Shown: positions 53,657-63,601, numbered from the stretch's first letter. The stretch: DNA of 64,000 bases from Imhoffiella fuscus (GCF_042682685.1 NZ_JBHUHX010000047.1:124001-188000), one strand, 5' to 3'. Notes: a model not told the origin generated them from the letters alone. Numbers and translations are program-made.

Positions 53657-55753
53657 ATGGCGAAGAAGCCGACTGGATCCAAACAGAGACAGAACACGCG
53701 GCCCGACGTAAGCGGCGAGGCCCTCAATCCACCCGAGACGCTCGGAACCGAACCGGTCGACGCGGCGCCGACCGCCTCGACGCTCTCCGAGGCATCAAAG
53801 GGTTCGAAATCATCGCCCGACGCGAACGCGCCCGCTCGCGCTCAAACCAAGATAGCCCCGCCCAAATCCTCGCGGACGACCGCGCCGAAACGCGCCAAGG
53901 CACCCAAGAAGCCCGAGGCGGCGACGCCGCCGACACCGACGCCATCCGAGCAGAAGAAGCCCGCACGGAACACCCTGCCGGACACGAAGGCCCTCGCGGC
54001 CCCCTCAGAGACGCCCCCACACACGGAAACGCCCCTGGTATCCGCAACCGAATCGGCCGCCCTAAAGATGCCCCCAGAACCGATCGCATTGATCGACCAA
54101 GGGCTGACGACGCCCGAATCGGTCATGCCGCTCCCCGAGTCGCCAACTGCGCCCAACCCAACCAATGAGCGATGGGAACAGCCCGTCCCAGCCGAGCTGC
54201 CGAACGCGACCGAACCCGAACCGCTTGCCGGGCCAGAACCTCAACCGGCACCGGAACCCGCACCACCCGCGCGCCCGAGCCTCTTCATCGTCCATATCAC
54301 GCCGGAGCTGGCAGGCGTGGCGAAGGTGGGCGGTCTTGCCGACGTGGTGTTCGGGCTCTCGCGCGAACTGGCGATTCGCGGCAACCATGTCGAGATCATC
54401 CTGCCCAAATACGCATCCATGCGTTACGACCAGATCCATGATCTGCACGAGGTCTATAAGGATCTTTGGGTGCCCTGGTATGGCGCCGCCATCCACTGCA
54501 CCGTCTATTTCGGGTTCGTCCACGGACGCAAGTGCTTCTTCATCGAGCCCCATTCGCAGGACAACTTCTTCAATCGTCCCAGCATCTACGGCTTCAAGGA
54601 CGACATCCTACGTTATGCCTTCTTCTCGCGCGCCGCGATGGAGTTTCTCTGGAAGTCGGGCAAGCACCCGGACATCATCCACTGTCACGACTGGCAGACG
54701 TCACTGGTCCCCGTATTCCTCTACGAGTTCTACCAACCGATGGGCATGACGCACCCGCGCGTCTGTCTGACCATCCACAACTTCGCTCACCAGGGCGTCA
54801 CCGGCCTGGAGGTGCTGACCGCCACCGGACTGCACCGCCCCGAGCATTTCCTCGACCAGACGCGCATGGGCGACAAGCGCTACCGCCAGGCACTGAATCT
54901 GCTCAAGGGCGGCATCGTCTATTCGAACTTCGTCACCACCGTCTCGCCCCGCTATGCCTACGAGACCAAGGATCAGGGCCAGGGATTCGGGCTGGAGCCC
55001 ACCCTGCACACCCATCACATCAAGTACGGCGGCGTGATCAACGGCATCGACTACGACGTCTGGAACCCCGAGATCGACCGCCACATCCCAGTCCAGTACG
55101 GGCTCGACTCCATCGAGCGCAAATACGACAACAAGCGCGCGCTGCGTCACCGTCTGATGCTGGCCGAAAACGAGAAGGCGATCGTCGCCTTCATCGGCAG
55201 ACTCGACCCGCAGAAGGGACTGGACCTGGTCCGTCACGCCATCTTCCATACCCTGGAACGCGGCGCCCAGTTCGTGCTGTTGGGATCGAGCCCCGACGAA
55301 CGTATCAACGCCGACTTCTGGGGCCTCAAACAGATGCTGAACGACAGCCCGGACTGTCATCTGGAGATCGGATTCGACGAGGATCTGTCGCACCTCATCT
55401 ACGCAGGTGCCGACATGATGCTGGTGCCGAGTCGCTTCGAGCCCTGCGGACTGACCCAGCTTATCGCCCTACGCTACGGCACCATCCCCGTAGTGCGCGC
55501 CGTCGGCGGACTGGCGGATACCGTCTTCGACAAGGATTATTCGCCGCGCCCGCTGCACGAACGCAACGGCTACGTCTTCAAGGACTACGACAACCCCGGT
55601 CTGGAATCGGCACTGGGCCGCGCCATCGCCTGCTACAACGACTTCCCCACCCACTTCCGCGAACTCATGGTGAACGCCATGCGATCCGACTATTCGTGGA
55701 ACATCCCAGGCCAGGATTATCTGAACATCTACGACTATATCCGCGACGCCTGA
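53657..55753 (+). CDS. glgA: Glycogen synthase (GT5) with long disordered N-terminal extension
   Basis: 698 aa from ATG 53657 (AGGA upstream). Residues 1-205 are low-complexity, rich in Pro, Ala, Thr, Glu and Lys, unlike any domain. From about 206 the GT5 domain starts LFIVHITPELAGVAKVGGLADVV, where KVGGL is the ADP-glucose-binding K-x-G-G-L. CHDWQTSLVP, FIGRLDPQKGLDL and SRFEPCGLTQLIALRYGTIP follow in the right order. Transfers glucose from ADP-glucose to alpha-1,4-glucan. Next to a GH13 enzyme gene, 58 bp away. Confidence 0.93.
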   Translation: MAKKPTGSKQRQNTRPDVSGEALNPPETLGTEPVDAAPTASTLSEASKGSKSSPDANAPARAQTKIAPPKSSRTTAPKRAKAPKKPEAATPPTPTPSEQKKPARNTLPDTKALAAPSETPPHTETPLVSATESAALKMPPEPIALIDQGLTTPESVMPLPESPTAPNPTNERWEQPVPAELPNATEPEPLAGPEPQPAPEPAPPARPSLFIVHITPELAGVAKVGGLADVVFGLSRELAIRGNHVEIILPKYASMRYDQIHDLHEVYKDLWVPWYGAAIHCTVYFGFVHGRKCFFIEPHSQDNFFNRPSIYGFKDDILRYAFFSRAAMEFLWKSGKHPDIIHCHDWQTSLVPVFLYEFYQPMGMTHPRVCLTIHNFAHQGVTGLEVLTATGLHRPEHFLDQTRMGDKRYRQALNLLKGGIVYSNFVTTVSPRYAYETKDQGQGFGLEPTLHTHHIKYGGVINGIDYDVWNPEIDRHIPVQYGLDSIERKYDNKRALRHRLMLAENEKAIVAFIGRLDPQKGLDLVRHAIFHTLERGAQFVLLGSSPDERINADFWGLKQMLNDSPDCHLEIGFDEDLSHLIYAGADMMLVPSRFEPCGLTQLIALRYGTIPVVRAVGGLADTVFDKDYSPRPLHERNGYVFKDYDNPGLESALGRAIACYNDFPTHFRELMVNAMRSDYSWNIPGQDYLNIYDYIRDA

Positions 55754-55811
55754 GCGCCTCGCGCCCAGCACTCGACACTGACACAGAATCACCAGGGCGC
55801 CCCATTTGCCA

Positions 55812-57083
55812 ATGAAGCTATACAACCTCTTCCCGCGTCTCGCCGGACCTCTCGGGGACTGGGATCCGCACCTGAGCCGTGCCGCCGCCATGGGGTTCGA
55901 CTGGATCTTCGTCAACCCGATCCAGCGCACCGGCCGTTCCGGCAGCCTCTATTCGATCGCCGACTATTTCGCGATCGATCCCGACTTTCTCGATCCGACA
56001 TCCGCAAGATCGCCGGACGGCCAGGTGCGGGACATGATTGCAAAGGCCGAATGCCTGGGTCTCTCGGTCATGATCGATCTGGTCATCAATCACTGCGCGA
56101 TCGATTCGCCCCTGGTGAAACGGCACGCCGATTGGTTCGTGCGCGACGGAAAGAAGGTCGCCAACCCATTCTGCGTCGAGGAAGACGGCACCCGCGTCGT
56201 CTGGCGCGATCTGGCTCAGTTCGATCACGCAGACTCGCGCAACCGCGACGCGCTCCTCGACTATTGCGTCGAACTGGTCGAGCATCTGATCGATCTCGGA
56301 TTCACGGGCTTTCGCTGCGACGCGGCCTATCAGCTCCCCACATCCACCTGGGAGACGCTGATCGCGCGGATCCGACGCAAACACCCGCGAACCGTCTTCG
56401 TCGCCGAAACGCTGGGCTGCTCGCCCGAGCAGACGCGCAGCACCGCAGGGGCCGGATTCGACGCCATCTTCAACAGTTCCAAATGGTGGGATTTCTCCGA
56501 CGACTGGCTGCTCGATCAATATGCGGCAACCCGCGATCAGGTTCCCTCGATCAGCTTTCCGGAGAGCCACGATACCGAGCGACTGTTCAGCGAGTCGGGC
56601 GACAATCCGCACGCCATGCGGCAACGCTATTTCTTCGCCGCGCTCTTCGCGACCGGCGTCATGATCCCCATGGGGTTCGAATACGGATTTCGCGGCCGGC
56701 TCGACGTGGTCAACACCCGGCCGAACCACTGGGAGTCTCCGAACCTCGACCTGACCCCATTCATCACCCAGATCAACCGCATCAAGGACAGCCATCCGGT
56801 CTTGAGCAGCGAGGGTCCGATCACGGCGATCGAGACGTCCAATCCGGCGGTGCTGCTGCTGCACAAGCGTCTTGCCGACGGCGACGAAGAGGCGCTCCTG
56901 GCGCTGAACAAGGACCCCTGGAACCGTCAGTCTCTGCGGGTCGAGAATCTCTACGACCACCTTATGCGGCCGCGCGCCCTGAAGGATCTATCACCGGAAT
57001 GGACGATGGACTTTCTCCCGACGCCGTTCGAGTTCGACCTGGCTCCGGGGATGGGACGCATCCTGGTCACCACGGAGGACTGA
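55812..57083 (+). CDS. GH13 alpha-amylase-family enzyme (GlgE-like core)
   Basis: 423 aa from ATG 55812; TTG 55806 is an alternative. A single (beta/alpha)8 catalytic barrel. Catalytic triad in place: nucleophile Asp in GFRCDAAYQLP, acid Glu in FVAETLG, and Asp in ESHDTERL; DLVINHCAIDSP is region I. The start (LYNLFPRLAGPLGDW) and layout resemble the catalytic part of alpha-1,4-glucan:maltose-1-phosphate maltosyltransferases but lack their N- and extra domains. It follows glgA, so a role in glucan synthesis or turnover is likely; exact reaction open. Confidence 0.85.
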   Translation: MKLYNLFPRLAGPLGDWDPHLSRAAAMGFDWIFVNPIQRTGRSGSLYSIADYFAIDPDFLDPTSARSPDGQVRDMIAKAECLGLSVMIDLVINHCAIDSPLVKRHADWFVRDGKKVANPFCVEEDGTRVVWRDLAQFDHADSRNRDALLDYCVELVEHLIDLGFTGFRCDAAYQLPTSTWETLIARIRRKHPRTVFVAETLGCSPEQTRSTAGAGFDAIFNSSKWWDFSDDWLLDQYAATRDQVPSISFPESHDTERLFSESGDNPHAMRQRYFFAALFATGVMIPMGFEYGFRGRLDVVNTRPNHWESPNLDLTPFITQINRIKDSHPVLSSEGPITAIETSNPAVLLLHKRLADGDEEALLALNKDPWNRQSLRVENLYDHLMRPRALKDLSPEWTMDFLPTPFEFDLAPGMGRILVTTED

Positions 57084-57152
57084 CCCATCGCGCCCCCAAG
57101 GGCCGACGCCGGACTATAGTCAGATCATCCGTTGTCGTTCAGAGGGAGCGCC

Positions 57153-57707
57153 ATGCCCCGATGCAAAGCCCCGCTCGCCGTCATCCTCCTACCGCTGATC
57201 CTCGCCGCCTGCGCCGGCGCTCCCGAGCGCCGCGCCCCGGAGAGACAGCCTCCCGAAGCCGCCGTCCAGCAGACTGAGCAACCCGCTCAAGACCGCCAGC
57301 CGTCCAGCCCAACGGACACCACGAGCGAGCCGGCGGCGGATCCCTCCACCGTCAAAAAACGCGCCTTGGTGATCTCGCTCGCGGATCAAACCTTTAAATA
57401 CTCGGAGGACGGCGAAACCGTCCGTACCGGCCCCATCTCCTCCGGTGCGGCCGGATCTCCGACCCCCACCGGACAGTTCGCAGTGCTGAGCAAGGACGAG
57501 GACAAGGTCTCCTCGCGCTATACCAACCAGCTCGGCATGCAGGCCTGGATGCCTTACGCCATCCAGTTCCACGGCAACTACTTTCTGCACGAAGGTTGGC
57601 TACCGGGCTATCCGGACTCTCATGGATGCGTGCGGGTCGGAGAGCCGGACGCCCGATTCTTCTTCGAGCGATTGCAGATCGGGGATCCGGTTACCGTAAC
57701 CCGATGA
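57153..57707 (+). CDS. L,D-transpeptidase (YkuD) lipoprotein
   Basis: 184 aa from ATG 57153, with AGAGGGAG upstream. Lipoprotein signal with lipobox LAAC (Cys about 21), then a Pro/Gln/Glu-rich linker to about 65 and a YkuD domain. The catalytic motif is HEGW...DSHGCVRV, with the active Cys in SHGCVR. Family members crosslink peptidoglycan or attach lipoproteins to it; located in the periplasm on a membrane anchor. Confidence 0.9.
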   Translation: MPRCKAPLAVILLPLILAACAGAPERRAPERQPPEAAVQQTEQPAQDRQPSSPTDTTSEPAADPSTVKKRALVISLADQTFKYSEDGETVRTGPISSGAAGSPTPTGQFAVLSKDEDKVSSRYTNQLGMQAWMPYAIQFHGNYFLHEGWLPGYPDSHGCVRVGEPDARFFFERLQIGDPVTVTR

Positions 57708-57721
57708 TGGCCGGACGGCGA

Positions 57722-58681
57722 TCAGGGCCGAAACGCAGCCCGGAAGGCATCGACGAAACGGTCGTAGTCCGATTCGGGAAGCCGGTTGATTCCAGCTGCG
57801 GCTTTGCGTCCCCCACCCGTCGCGAACTGACGACAGAGGTCGTCGGCACCGGTCGGTCGCGTAATCGGCGCCCGAACGCTCACCAGGAAGGAGGCATCGG
57901 CGAGCCGTGTCAGGATGGCGTGCGCGCGCCCCGGGTCCTGTTGGGCCAGATCGTTGGCGAAGACTCCGCTGGCACGCCGAGCCCAGGGCTCGCCCGGCAG
58001 GATGAAGAGACGATGTGCGTCGTCTTCGAAATCCGCTCGTAGCGAGCCGACCTGCGCCATGTCGCTCTGATAGCCGTCGAGCAACGCACGAAAGGCGTCA
58101 TCCTCGGCGACGAAATCGAGCGGGTCGGCATAGGGCTGCAGACGACGAAAGAGATCGTCGGGCGCGTAGTGCAGATCCTCGACCCTGGCCCCATAGCCGT
58201 TGTAGTTGAGCAGGATACCCAGCTGACGGAGCCGTTCGACCGCCTCCGCCTCCAGCGCCAGTGGCTCGACCGCGCGCCGGGCGGCACGCTCGAAGTTGTC
58301 ACCGAAGGTTCCTACCACCGCCCAGGCGCGGTGACGGCCGGCGAGATAGTCGTCCACCAACAGACTCGTTCCCTTGTCCGGAAGCGTCTCGATATGCGTG
58401 GATAGCGCGGAATGGGACGGGATCTCGCCGGGGAAGTGATGGTCGAAGTAGGTCACCGAAACCCCTTCGGCCAGCAATCGATCCAAGGCGGTCCGATTCT
58501 TTTCCATCGAAACATCGAGCACGGTCACACTGCCGGCGGCGCCGGAGGGCACGCGTGCGAGCAGGTCGATCTCGCGCTTCGGGCCGGTCACGAGCATGCT
58601 GTCGCGGGGCTCGGCCAAACGCAGCTGCTGCAGGGCGCAGAGGCCGTCTGCATCCCCATTGAAAACGTCGAAATGTTGCAT
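57722..58681 (-). CDS. DHH-family phosphoesterase
   Basis: 319 aa from ATG 58681 (MQHFDVFNGDADGLCAL). NGDADGLCAL and YFDHHFPGE are the metal-binding DHH motifs; the C-terminal GGGRKAAAGINRL is the DHHA1 RNA/ligand-binding motif. Related to RecJ/NrnA, so a nano-RNase, pAp phosphatase or cyclic-dinucleotide role is possible. Convergent with the YkuD gene and divergent from ndk. Confidence 0.87.
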   Translation of the reverse strand: MQHFDVFNGDADGLCALQQLRLAEPRDSMLVTGPKREIDLLARVPSGAAGSVTVLDVSMEKNRTALDRLLAEGVSVTYFDHHFPGEIPSHSALSTHIETLPDKGTSLLVDDYLAGRHRAWAVVGTFGDNFERAARRAVEPLALEAEAVERLRQLGILLNYNGYGARVEDLHYAPDDLFRRLQPYADPLDFVAEDDAFRALLDGYQSDMAQVGSLRADFEDDAHRLFILPGEPWARRASGVFANDLAQQDPGRAHAILTRLADASFLVSVRAPITRPTGADDLCRQFATGGGRKAAAGINRLPESDYDRFVDAFRAAFRP

Positions 58682-58955
58682 GGTGGGTGTCGAATGTATC
58701 GATGGATTGAAATCGCAGCGGATCATTATCGCCCAAGGTGCCGATCGGCACGAAGAACCGCTTGCGCAAGCGCAACCCGATCGACCTGACGGACGCGATC
58801 AACGCCCCATTGCCGGGGCATGCCGCTGTCGTTAGACTTATGGGTTGACTTATACTGAAGCAGATGGTTTCCACACGACCCGTATTTCTCTACGGGGGAT
58901 CCCTTCGCCTCCCTATATCCACCCCTCACCAATCACGCCTTTAGCAGGAGCCACC

Positions 58956-59384
58956 ATGGCTATCGAGTGCACGCTGTCCATCATCAAACCCAACGCCGTC
59001 GCCAAGAACGCGATCGGCGCCATCCTCGGCCGTTTCGAGTCGGCCGGACTGCGCATCGTCGCCGCGCGCATGATGCACATGAGCCGTGAGCAAGCGTCGG
59101 CTTTCTACGCCATCCATCAGGGCAAGCCCTTCTTCGACGAACTGGTCGATTTCATGATCTCCGGTCCGGTCATGGTCCAGGTGCTGGAAGGCGAGAACGC
59201 CGTGGCCAAAAATCGTGAGATCATGGGCGCGACCAACCCGGCCGACGCAGCCCCCGGCACCATCCGCGCCGACTTCGCCGACTCCTTCACCGAGAACGCG
59301 GCACACGGCTCCGACTCTGCCGAGAACGCAGCCACCGAGATCGCCTTCTTCTTCCCCGAAGGGCTCTGCCCCCGCACCCGCTGA
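58956..59384 (+). CDS. ndk: Nucleoside diphosphate kinase
   Basis: 142 aa from ATG 58956 after AGGAG. Transfers gamma-phosphates among NTPs through a phospho-His; the site is in AAHGSDSAENA with the conserved HGSD. Start MAIECTLSIIKPNAV. First gene of the ndk-rlmN-pilW-rodZ-hisS-yfgM block. The 274 bp upstream is non-coding; its weak promoter signals are not assigned. Confidence 0.97.
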   Translation: MAIECTLSIIKPNAVAKNAIGAILGRFESAGLRIVAARMMHMSREQASAFYAIHQGKPFFDELVDFMISGPVMVQVLEGENAVAKNREIMGATNPADAAPGTIRADFADSFTENAAHGSDSAENAATEIAFFFPEGLCPRTR

Positions 59385-59396
59385 TCGAGGAACACC

Positions 59397-60494
59397 ATGA
59401 TCGCCAACGAAACCAGGCCGAATCTGCTGGACCTCGACCTCGCCGACTGCGAGGCGCTGGTCGTCGACCTCGGTTTCAAGGCCTTTCATGGGCGCAACCT
59501 CTTCAAGTGGATCCATAAGCATGGTGTCACCGACTATGACGCCATGACCGATGTGCCCAAGCGGTTGCGCGAGGCATTGCGCGGCGCGGTAGAAATCTAT
59601 CTGCCGCGCATCATTGCCGATCATCCGTCCGAGGACGGAACCACCAAATGGGTCATGGAGCTCGCCGACGGCCAGCGTATCGAGACCGTCTTCATCCCCG
59701 AGGGCAAGCGCAGCACCATCTGCGTCTCCTCTCAAGTCGGTTGCGCGCTGGACTGCGCCTTCTGCGCCACCGCCAGCCAAGGCTTCAACCGCAACCTCAC
59801 CGTCGCCGAGATCATCGGTCAGGTCTGGCATGCGGCCCGCCAACTCGGCTCGGCGCCGACCAACGTGGTGATGATGGGCATGGGCGAACCGCTCGCCAAT
59901 TTCGAGGCGGCGGTCAAGGCCATGGACATCATGCAGGACGACCTGGCCTACATGCTGGCCAAGCAGCGCGTTACCCTCAGCACCTCGGGCATCGTCCCCA
60001 ACATCTACCGGCTGCGCGAGGTCAGCGACGTCTCGCTCGCCGTCTCTCTGCACGCGCCGAACGACGAGCTGCGCGACCGTCTCGTACCGATCAACCGCAA
60101 ATATCCGCTGGCGGAGCTCATCCCGGCCTGCAAGGCCTATATCGCCAACGACAAACGCCGCAAGGTGACCTGGGAATACGTCATGCTGGACGGCGTCAAC
60201 GACAGCATCGCCCACGCCAAGCAGCTGATCCGGCTGCTCGAAGGCGTCCCCTCGAAGCTCAACCTGATTCCGTTCAACCCCTTCCCCGGAAACGACTTCG
60301 GAACCTCGCCGCCGGAGCGCATCGAGGCGTTCCGCGTGCGCCTGACCCGCGCCGGGATCTTCGCCATGACGCGCAAGACGCGCGGCGACGAGATCTCAGC
60401 CGCCTGCGGTCAGCTCGTCGGACGCGTCGAGGATCGCACGCGCCGGCTCGGACGCATCCAGGTCGAAGACGGCCGCATGGAGGCTCTGCGATGA
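59397..60494 (+). CDS. rlmN: 23S rRNA/tRNA adenine C2-methyltransferase RlmN
   Basis: 365 aa. Radical-SAM enzyme that methylates A2503 of 23S rRNA and A37 of some tRNAs. CALDCAFCATA carries the three cluster cysteines; MGMGEPLANF is family specific; ISAACGQL provides the methyl-relay Cys near the end. 12 bp after ndk and in ATGA overlap with pilW. Confidence 0.97.
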   Translation: MIANETRPNLLDLDLADCEALVVDLGFKAFHGRNLFKWIHKHGVTDYDAMTDVPKRLREALRGAVEIYLPRIIADHPSEDGTTKWVMELADGQRIETVFIPEGKRSTICVSSQVGCALDCAFCATASQGFNRNLTVAEIIGQVWHAARQLGSAPTNVVMMGMGEPLANFEAAVKAMDIMQDDLAYMLAKQRVTLSTSGIVPNIYRLREVSDVSLAVSLHAPNDELRDRLVPINRKYPLAELIPACKAYIANDKRRKVTWEYVMLDGVNDSIAHAKQLIRLLEGVPSKLNLIPFNPFPGNDFGTSPPERIEAFRVRLTRAGIFAMTRKTRGDEISAACGQLVGRVEDRTRRLGRIQVEDGRMEALR

Positions 60495-61285
60495 TCGCGC
60501 TGGATGCGAGGTCCAGATTGATTCAAAGACCGCTGATCGTGATCGGCCTCTGTTGGTTGCTTGGCGCCTGCTCGGGCCTGGGCACGCAGCAGCACGACGA
60601 CGAACTCGGACTGGATCCCCAGGACAGCCCAGCCGAACTCTATGTGCGAATGGCCGAGGAATATTATGCGCGCGGCCAGATCGAGGTCGCCTTCCGCCGC
60701 GCCCAGCAGGCGATCGACGCGGACCGGCGCTACGCGCGCGCCCAGGTGTGGATCGCCTTCCTCTACGAGGAAATCGGCAAGGAAGACCTCGCCATGGATC
60801 ATTACGAGAAGGCCGTCGATCTCGCCCCCAAAAACTCGGATATCCTGAGCGCCTACGCCGCCTTCCAGTGCCGGCAGAAACGCTATGCCGAGGCCGACAC
60901 CTATTTCAACAAGGCGCTTGAGAACCCGCTTTACACCACGCCCTGGATGGCCATGACCAACGCCGGCAATTGCGCCACCGCGTCCGGGGACAACGCGAAG
61001 GCGGAAGGCTACTATCGAGACGCCATCCGGGCCAATCCGAACTTCGGACCGGCATTGGTCAAAATGGCCGAAGCCGCCTTCAAGCGGGGCGACGCCAAGG
61101 CGGCCAAGGGCTATCTCGACCGCTATTTCGATAAGGGAACCATACGCACCCCCGGCACCTCCTACACGGCCCTCACCGTCGGGATTCAGGTTGAACGCCG
61201 CCTAGGGAACAACACGCGCGCCAGATACTACGAAAAGGCGCTCAAACAGAATTTCCCTGTCGCCCCCAAAACCAAAGAGATTTAG
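60491..61285 (+). CDS. pilW: Type IV pilus biogenesis lipoprotein PilW/PilF
   Basis: 264 aa from ATG 60491. Lipobox LLGAC near residue 26. The mature part consists of TPR repeats (AELYVRMAEEYYARGQIEVA and following units). PilF/PilW assists outer-membrane assembly of the secretin PilQ. Its place between rlmN and rodZ is conserved across gammaproteobacteria. The pilus genes themselves are not here. Confidence 0.9.
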   Translation: MIALDARSRLIQRPLIVIGLCWLLGACSGLGTQQHDDELGLDPQDSPAELYVRMAEEYYARGQIEVAFRRAQQAIDADRRYARAQVWIAFLYEEIGKEDLAMDHYEKAVDLAPKNSDILSAYAAFQCRQKRYAEADTYFNKALENPLYTTPWMAMTNAGNCATASGDNAKAEGYYRDAIRANPNFGPALVKMAEAAFKRGDAKAAKGYLDRYFDKGTIRTPGTSYTALTVGIQVERRLGNNTRARYYEKALKQNFPVAPKTKEI

Positions 61286-61299
61286 GAACACCAGTTGTC

Positions 61300-62265
61300 A
61301 TGAATCCGTCGCAAGACCTCCAATCGGGCAACCAGAATCCGGCAGAACTCTCCCAGGGCCCCGGCCGCAGGCTGCGTGAACTGCGGGAATCGCGCGGCAT
61401 CGAGATCGAACGCGTCATCGCCCAACTGCACCTTCAACGCGGCGTCGTCGAGGCGTTGGAGCAGGACCGTTACGAAAACCTGCCGCCCCCGGTCTTCATC
61501 GCCGGCTACCTCAAAAATTACGCTCGTCTGCTCGGCGCGGACCCGGATCCCATCGTGGCCGCCTACCGGGCCAGTCTCCCGGACTACGCGCAGCACACCA
61601 GCCCAGCCATCGTCTCTCACAAGCCACGCCGCTCCGGCGGACCTTGGGCATGGATCGTCATCCTGGCCCTGATCGGCGGAGGCGCGGCCGGCGCCGCCTT
61701 CTGGTGGCAAGGCCAACAGAAGACGGCAGTCGAATCCACAGCGGACGGTCTAGCCGACACCGAGAACACCGACGCCACGCCCACTTCTGGCAACGTAGAG
61801 ACCGCCGAACAGCCCGAAGAGGAGGCGCCGCAAGACTCCGATACCCAGGTCCCGCCAGACACGATACCGCTGCGGACACTGGAGCCGACGCCCGCCTCGA
61901 CAGCGGCGGCAGAGGAACCCCCAACCGCCGCCCAATCGACGACGCAGGCCGAAGCCGACACCGAGGCGCCCGCCCCCGCCACCCAAGCGGAAGAGGCTCC
62001 GCCCGAAAAGACGGGTCCTCCAGAGGTCGTGCTCGAATTCACGGGCACCACCTGGATCGACGTACGCGACGCCAAGGGCAAGGTCGTGCTGAACGGCGAG
62101 ATGGGCGAAGGCGAACGACGCGTCCTCACCGGAGAGCCGCCCTACAAGCTCGTGATCGGCAACGCGGCCGCGACCCGAATGACGATCGGCGACAAGCCAT
62201 TCGACATCGAGTCGCGCGCGCGCGGAAATGTCGCCCGCTTCTCGCTGGATCCGACCACGCCCTAA
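61300..62265 (+). CDS. rodZ: Cytoskeleton protein RodZ
   Basis: 321 aa. N-terminal helix-turn-helix of the Xre type (GRRLRELRESRGIEIERV; residues 22-90, MreB-binding), one membrane helix near 115-137 (AWIVILALIGGGAAGAAFW), a long Pro/Ala/Thr/Glu-rich periplasmic linker to about 245, and a C-terminal DUF4115 beta domain (LEFTGTTWIDVRDAKGKV). Organises the rod-shape machinery. Confidence 0.93.
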   Translation: MNPSQDLQSGNQNPAELSQGPGRRLRELRESRGIEIERVIAQLHLQRGVVEALEQDRYENLPPPVFIAGYLKNYARLLGADPDPIVAAYRASLPDYAQHTSPAIVSHKPRRSGGPWAWIVILALIGGGAAGAAFWWQGQQKTAVESTADGLADTENTDATPTSGNVETAEQPEEEAPQDSDTQVPPDTIPLRTLEPTPASTAAAEEPPTAAQSTTQAEADTEAPAPATQAEEAPPEKTGPPEVVLEFTGTTWIDVRDAKGKVVLNGEMGEGERRVLTGEPPYKLVIGNAAATRMTIGDKPFDIESRARGNVARFSLDPTTP

Positions 62266-62314
62266 TGATCAGCCCCGGATCCTCGCATCCCAATAGATTC
62301 TCGACATATCCAGC

Positions 62315-63589
62315 ATGAGCAAAAACATCCAAGCGATCCGCGGGATGCACGACATTCTGCCGGAGCGCATCGCGCTCTGGCATCGACTCGAAGACACCGC
62401 GCGCCAAGTCCTCTCCGCCTACGGCTATGCGGAAATCCGCACCCCGCTGGTCGAGGTCACCGATCTCTTCAAGCGCTCGATCGGCGAGGTCACCGACATC
62501 GTCGAAAAGGAGATGTACAGCTTCGAGGACCGCAACGGCGACAGCCTGAGCCTGCGCCCGGAAGGCACGGCGAGCTGCGTGCGCGCGGCCATCGAGCACG
62601 GTCTGCTGGTGCAGCCGCAGCGTCTCTGGTATCGCGGTCCCATGTTCCGCTACGAACGCCCACAGCGCGGACGCTACCGACAATTCCACCAGATCGGCGT
62701 CGAGGCGTTCGGTCTCGCCGGACCGGACATCGACCTGGAGCTGCTGCTGCTCACCGCGCGCCTCTGGCGCCTGCTCGGGTTCGACAGCTTCAGACTCGAA
62801 ATCAACACCTTGGGCGATAACGCCGAGCGACTCGTCTACCGCGAGCAGCTCATCGCCTATCTGAGCGCCCACGCCGACCAACTCGACGCGGACAGCCTCA
62901 AGCGTCTGCATACCAATCCGCTGCGCGTTCTGGACTCCAAGAACCCGCAAACCCAGCAGATCGTCGCCGACGCACCGACCCTGATGGAGTATCTGGGCGA
63001 GGAAACGCGCAGCCACTTCGAGCACATCCGCCAGGGACTGGACGAGGCCGACGTCGCCTACCGCGTCAACCCGCGCCTGGTGCGCGGTCTCGACTATTAC
63101 AACCGAACCGTCTTCGAGTGGATCACCGAAGACCTGGGCGCCCAGGGCACCGTCTGCGCCGGCGGCCGTTACGACGGTTTGGTCGAGCAGCTCGGCGGGC
63201 GCCCCACCCCGGCCTTCGGCTTCGCGATGGGGGTCGAGCGCCTGGTCGAGCTCATGAGTCTCGCCGGTCACAGCACCGAGGCATCGGTCGATGCCTATCT
63301 GGTCGCGGTCGGCGATGCGGCCCAGAGCGCGGCGCCATTGCTCGCCGAACGTCTGCGCGACGCCGTCCCGCAACTGCGCCTGTTGACGCACTGCGGCGGC
63401 GGCAGCTTCAAGAGCCAGTTCAAGAAGGCCGACAAGAGCGGCGCACGATTCGCGCTCGTACTGGGCGAGGATGAGCTGGCGCGCAACACCCTCGGCGTCA
63501 AGCCGCTACGCGACGACAGCGAGCAGTGCGAGCTCGGATTCGAGGCGCTCGCGGCCTTTCTCTCCGAGCAGCTCACGCAGCGCGACTGA
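62315..63589 (+). CDS. hisS: Histidyl-tRNA synthetase
   Basis: 424 aa, class II. Motif 1 region IRGMHDILPE, motif 2 YRGPMFRYERPQRGR, the HisA signature LVRGLDYYNRTVFEW, motif 3 GFAMGVERLVEL, and a C-terminal anticodon domain. In other gammaproteobacteria ispG lies between rodZ and hisS; here only 49 bp separate them. Confidence 0.97.
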   Translation: MSKNIQAIRGMHDILPERIALWHRLEDTARQVLSAYGYAEIRTPLVEVTDLFKRSIGEVTDIVEKEMYSFEDRNGDSLSLRPEGTASCVRAAIEHGLLVQPQRLWYRGPMFRYERPQRGRYRQFHQIGVEAFGLAGPDIDLELLLLTARLWRLLGFDSFRLEINTLGDNAERLVYREQLIAYLSAHADQLDADSLKRLHTNPLRVLDSKNPQTQQIVADAPTLMEYLGEETRSHFEHIRQGLDEADVAYRVNPRLVRGLDYYNRTVFEWITEDLGAQGTVCAGGRYDGLVEQLGGRPTPAFGFAMGVERLVELMSLAGHSTEASVDAYLVAVGDAAQSAAPLLAERLRDAVPQLRLLTHCGGGSFKSQFKKADKSGARFALVLGEDELARNTLGVKPLRDDSEQCELGFEALAAFLSEQLTQRD

Positions 63590-63601
63590 CACCGAACCCC
63601 C

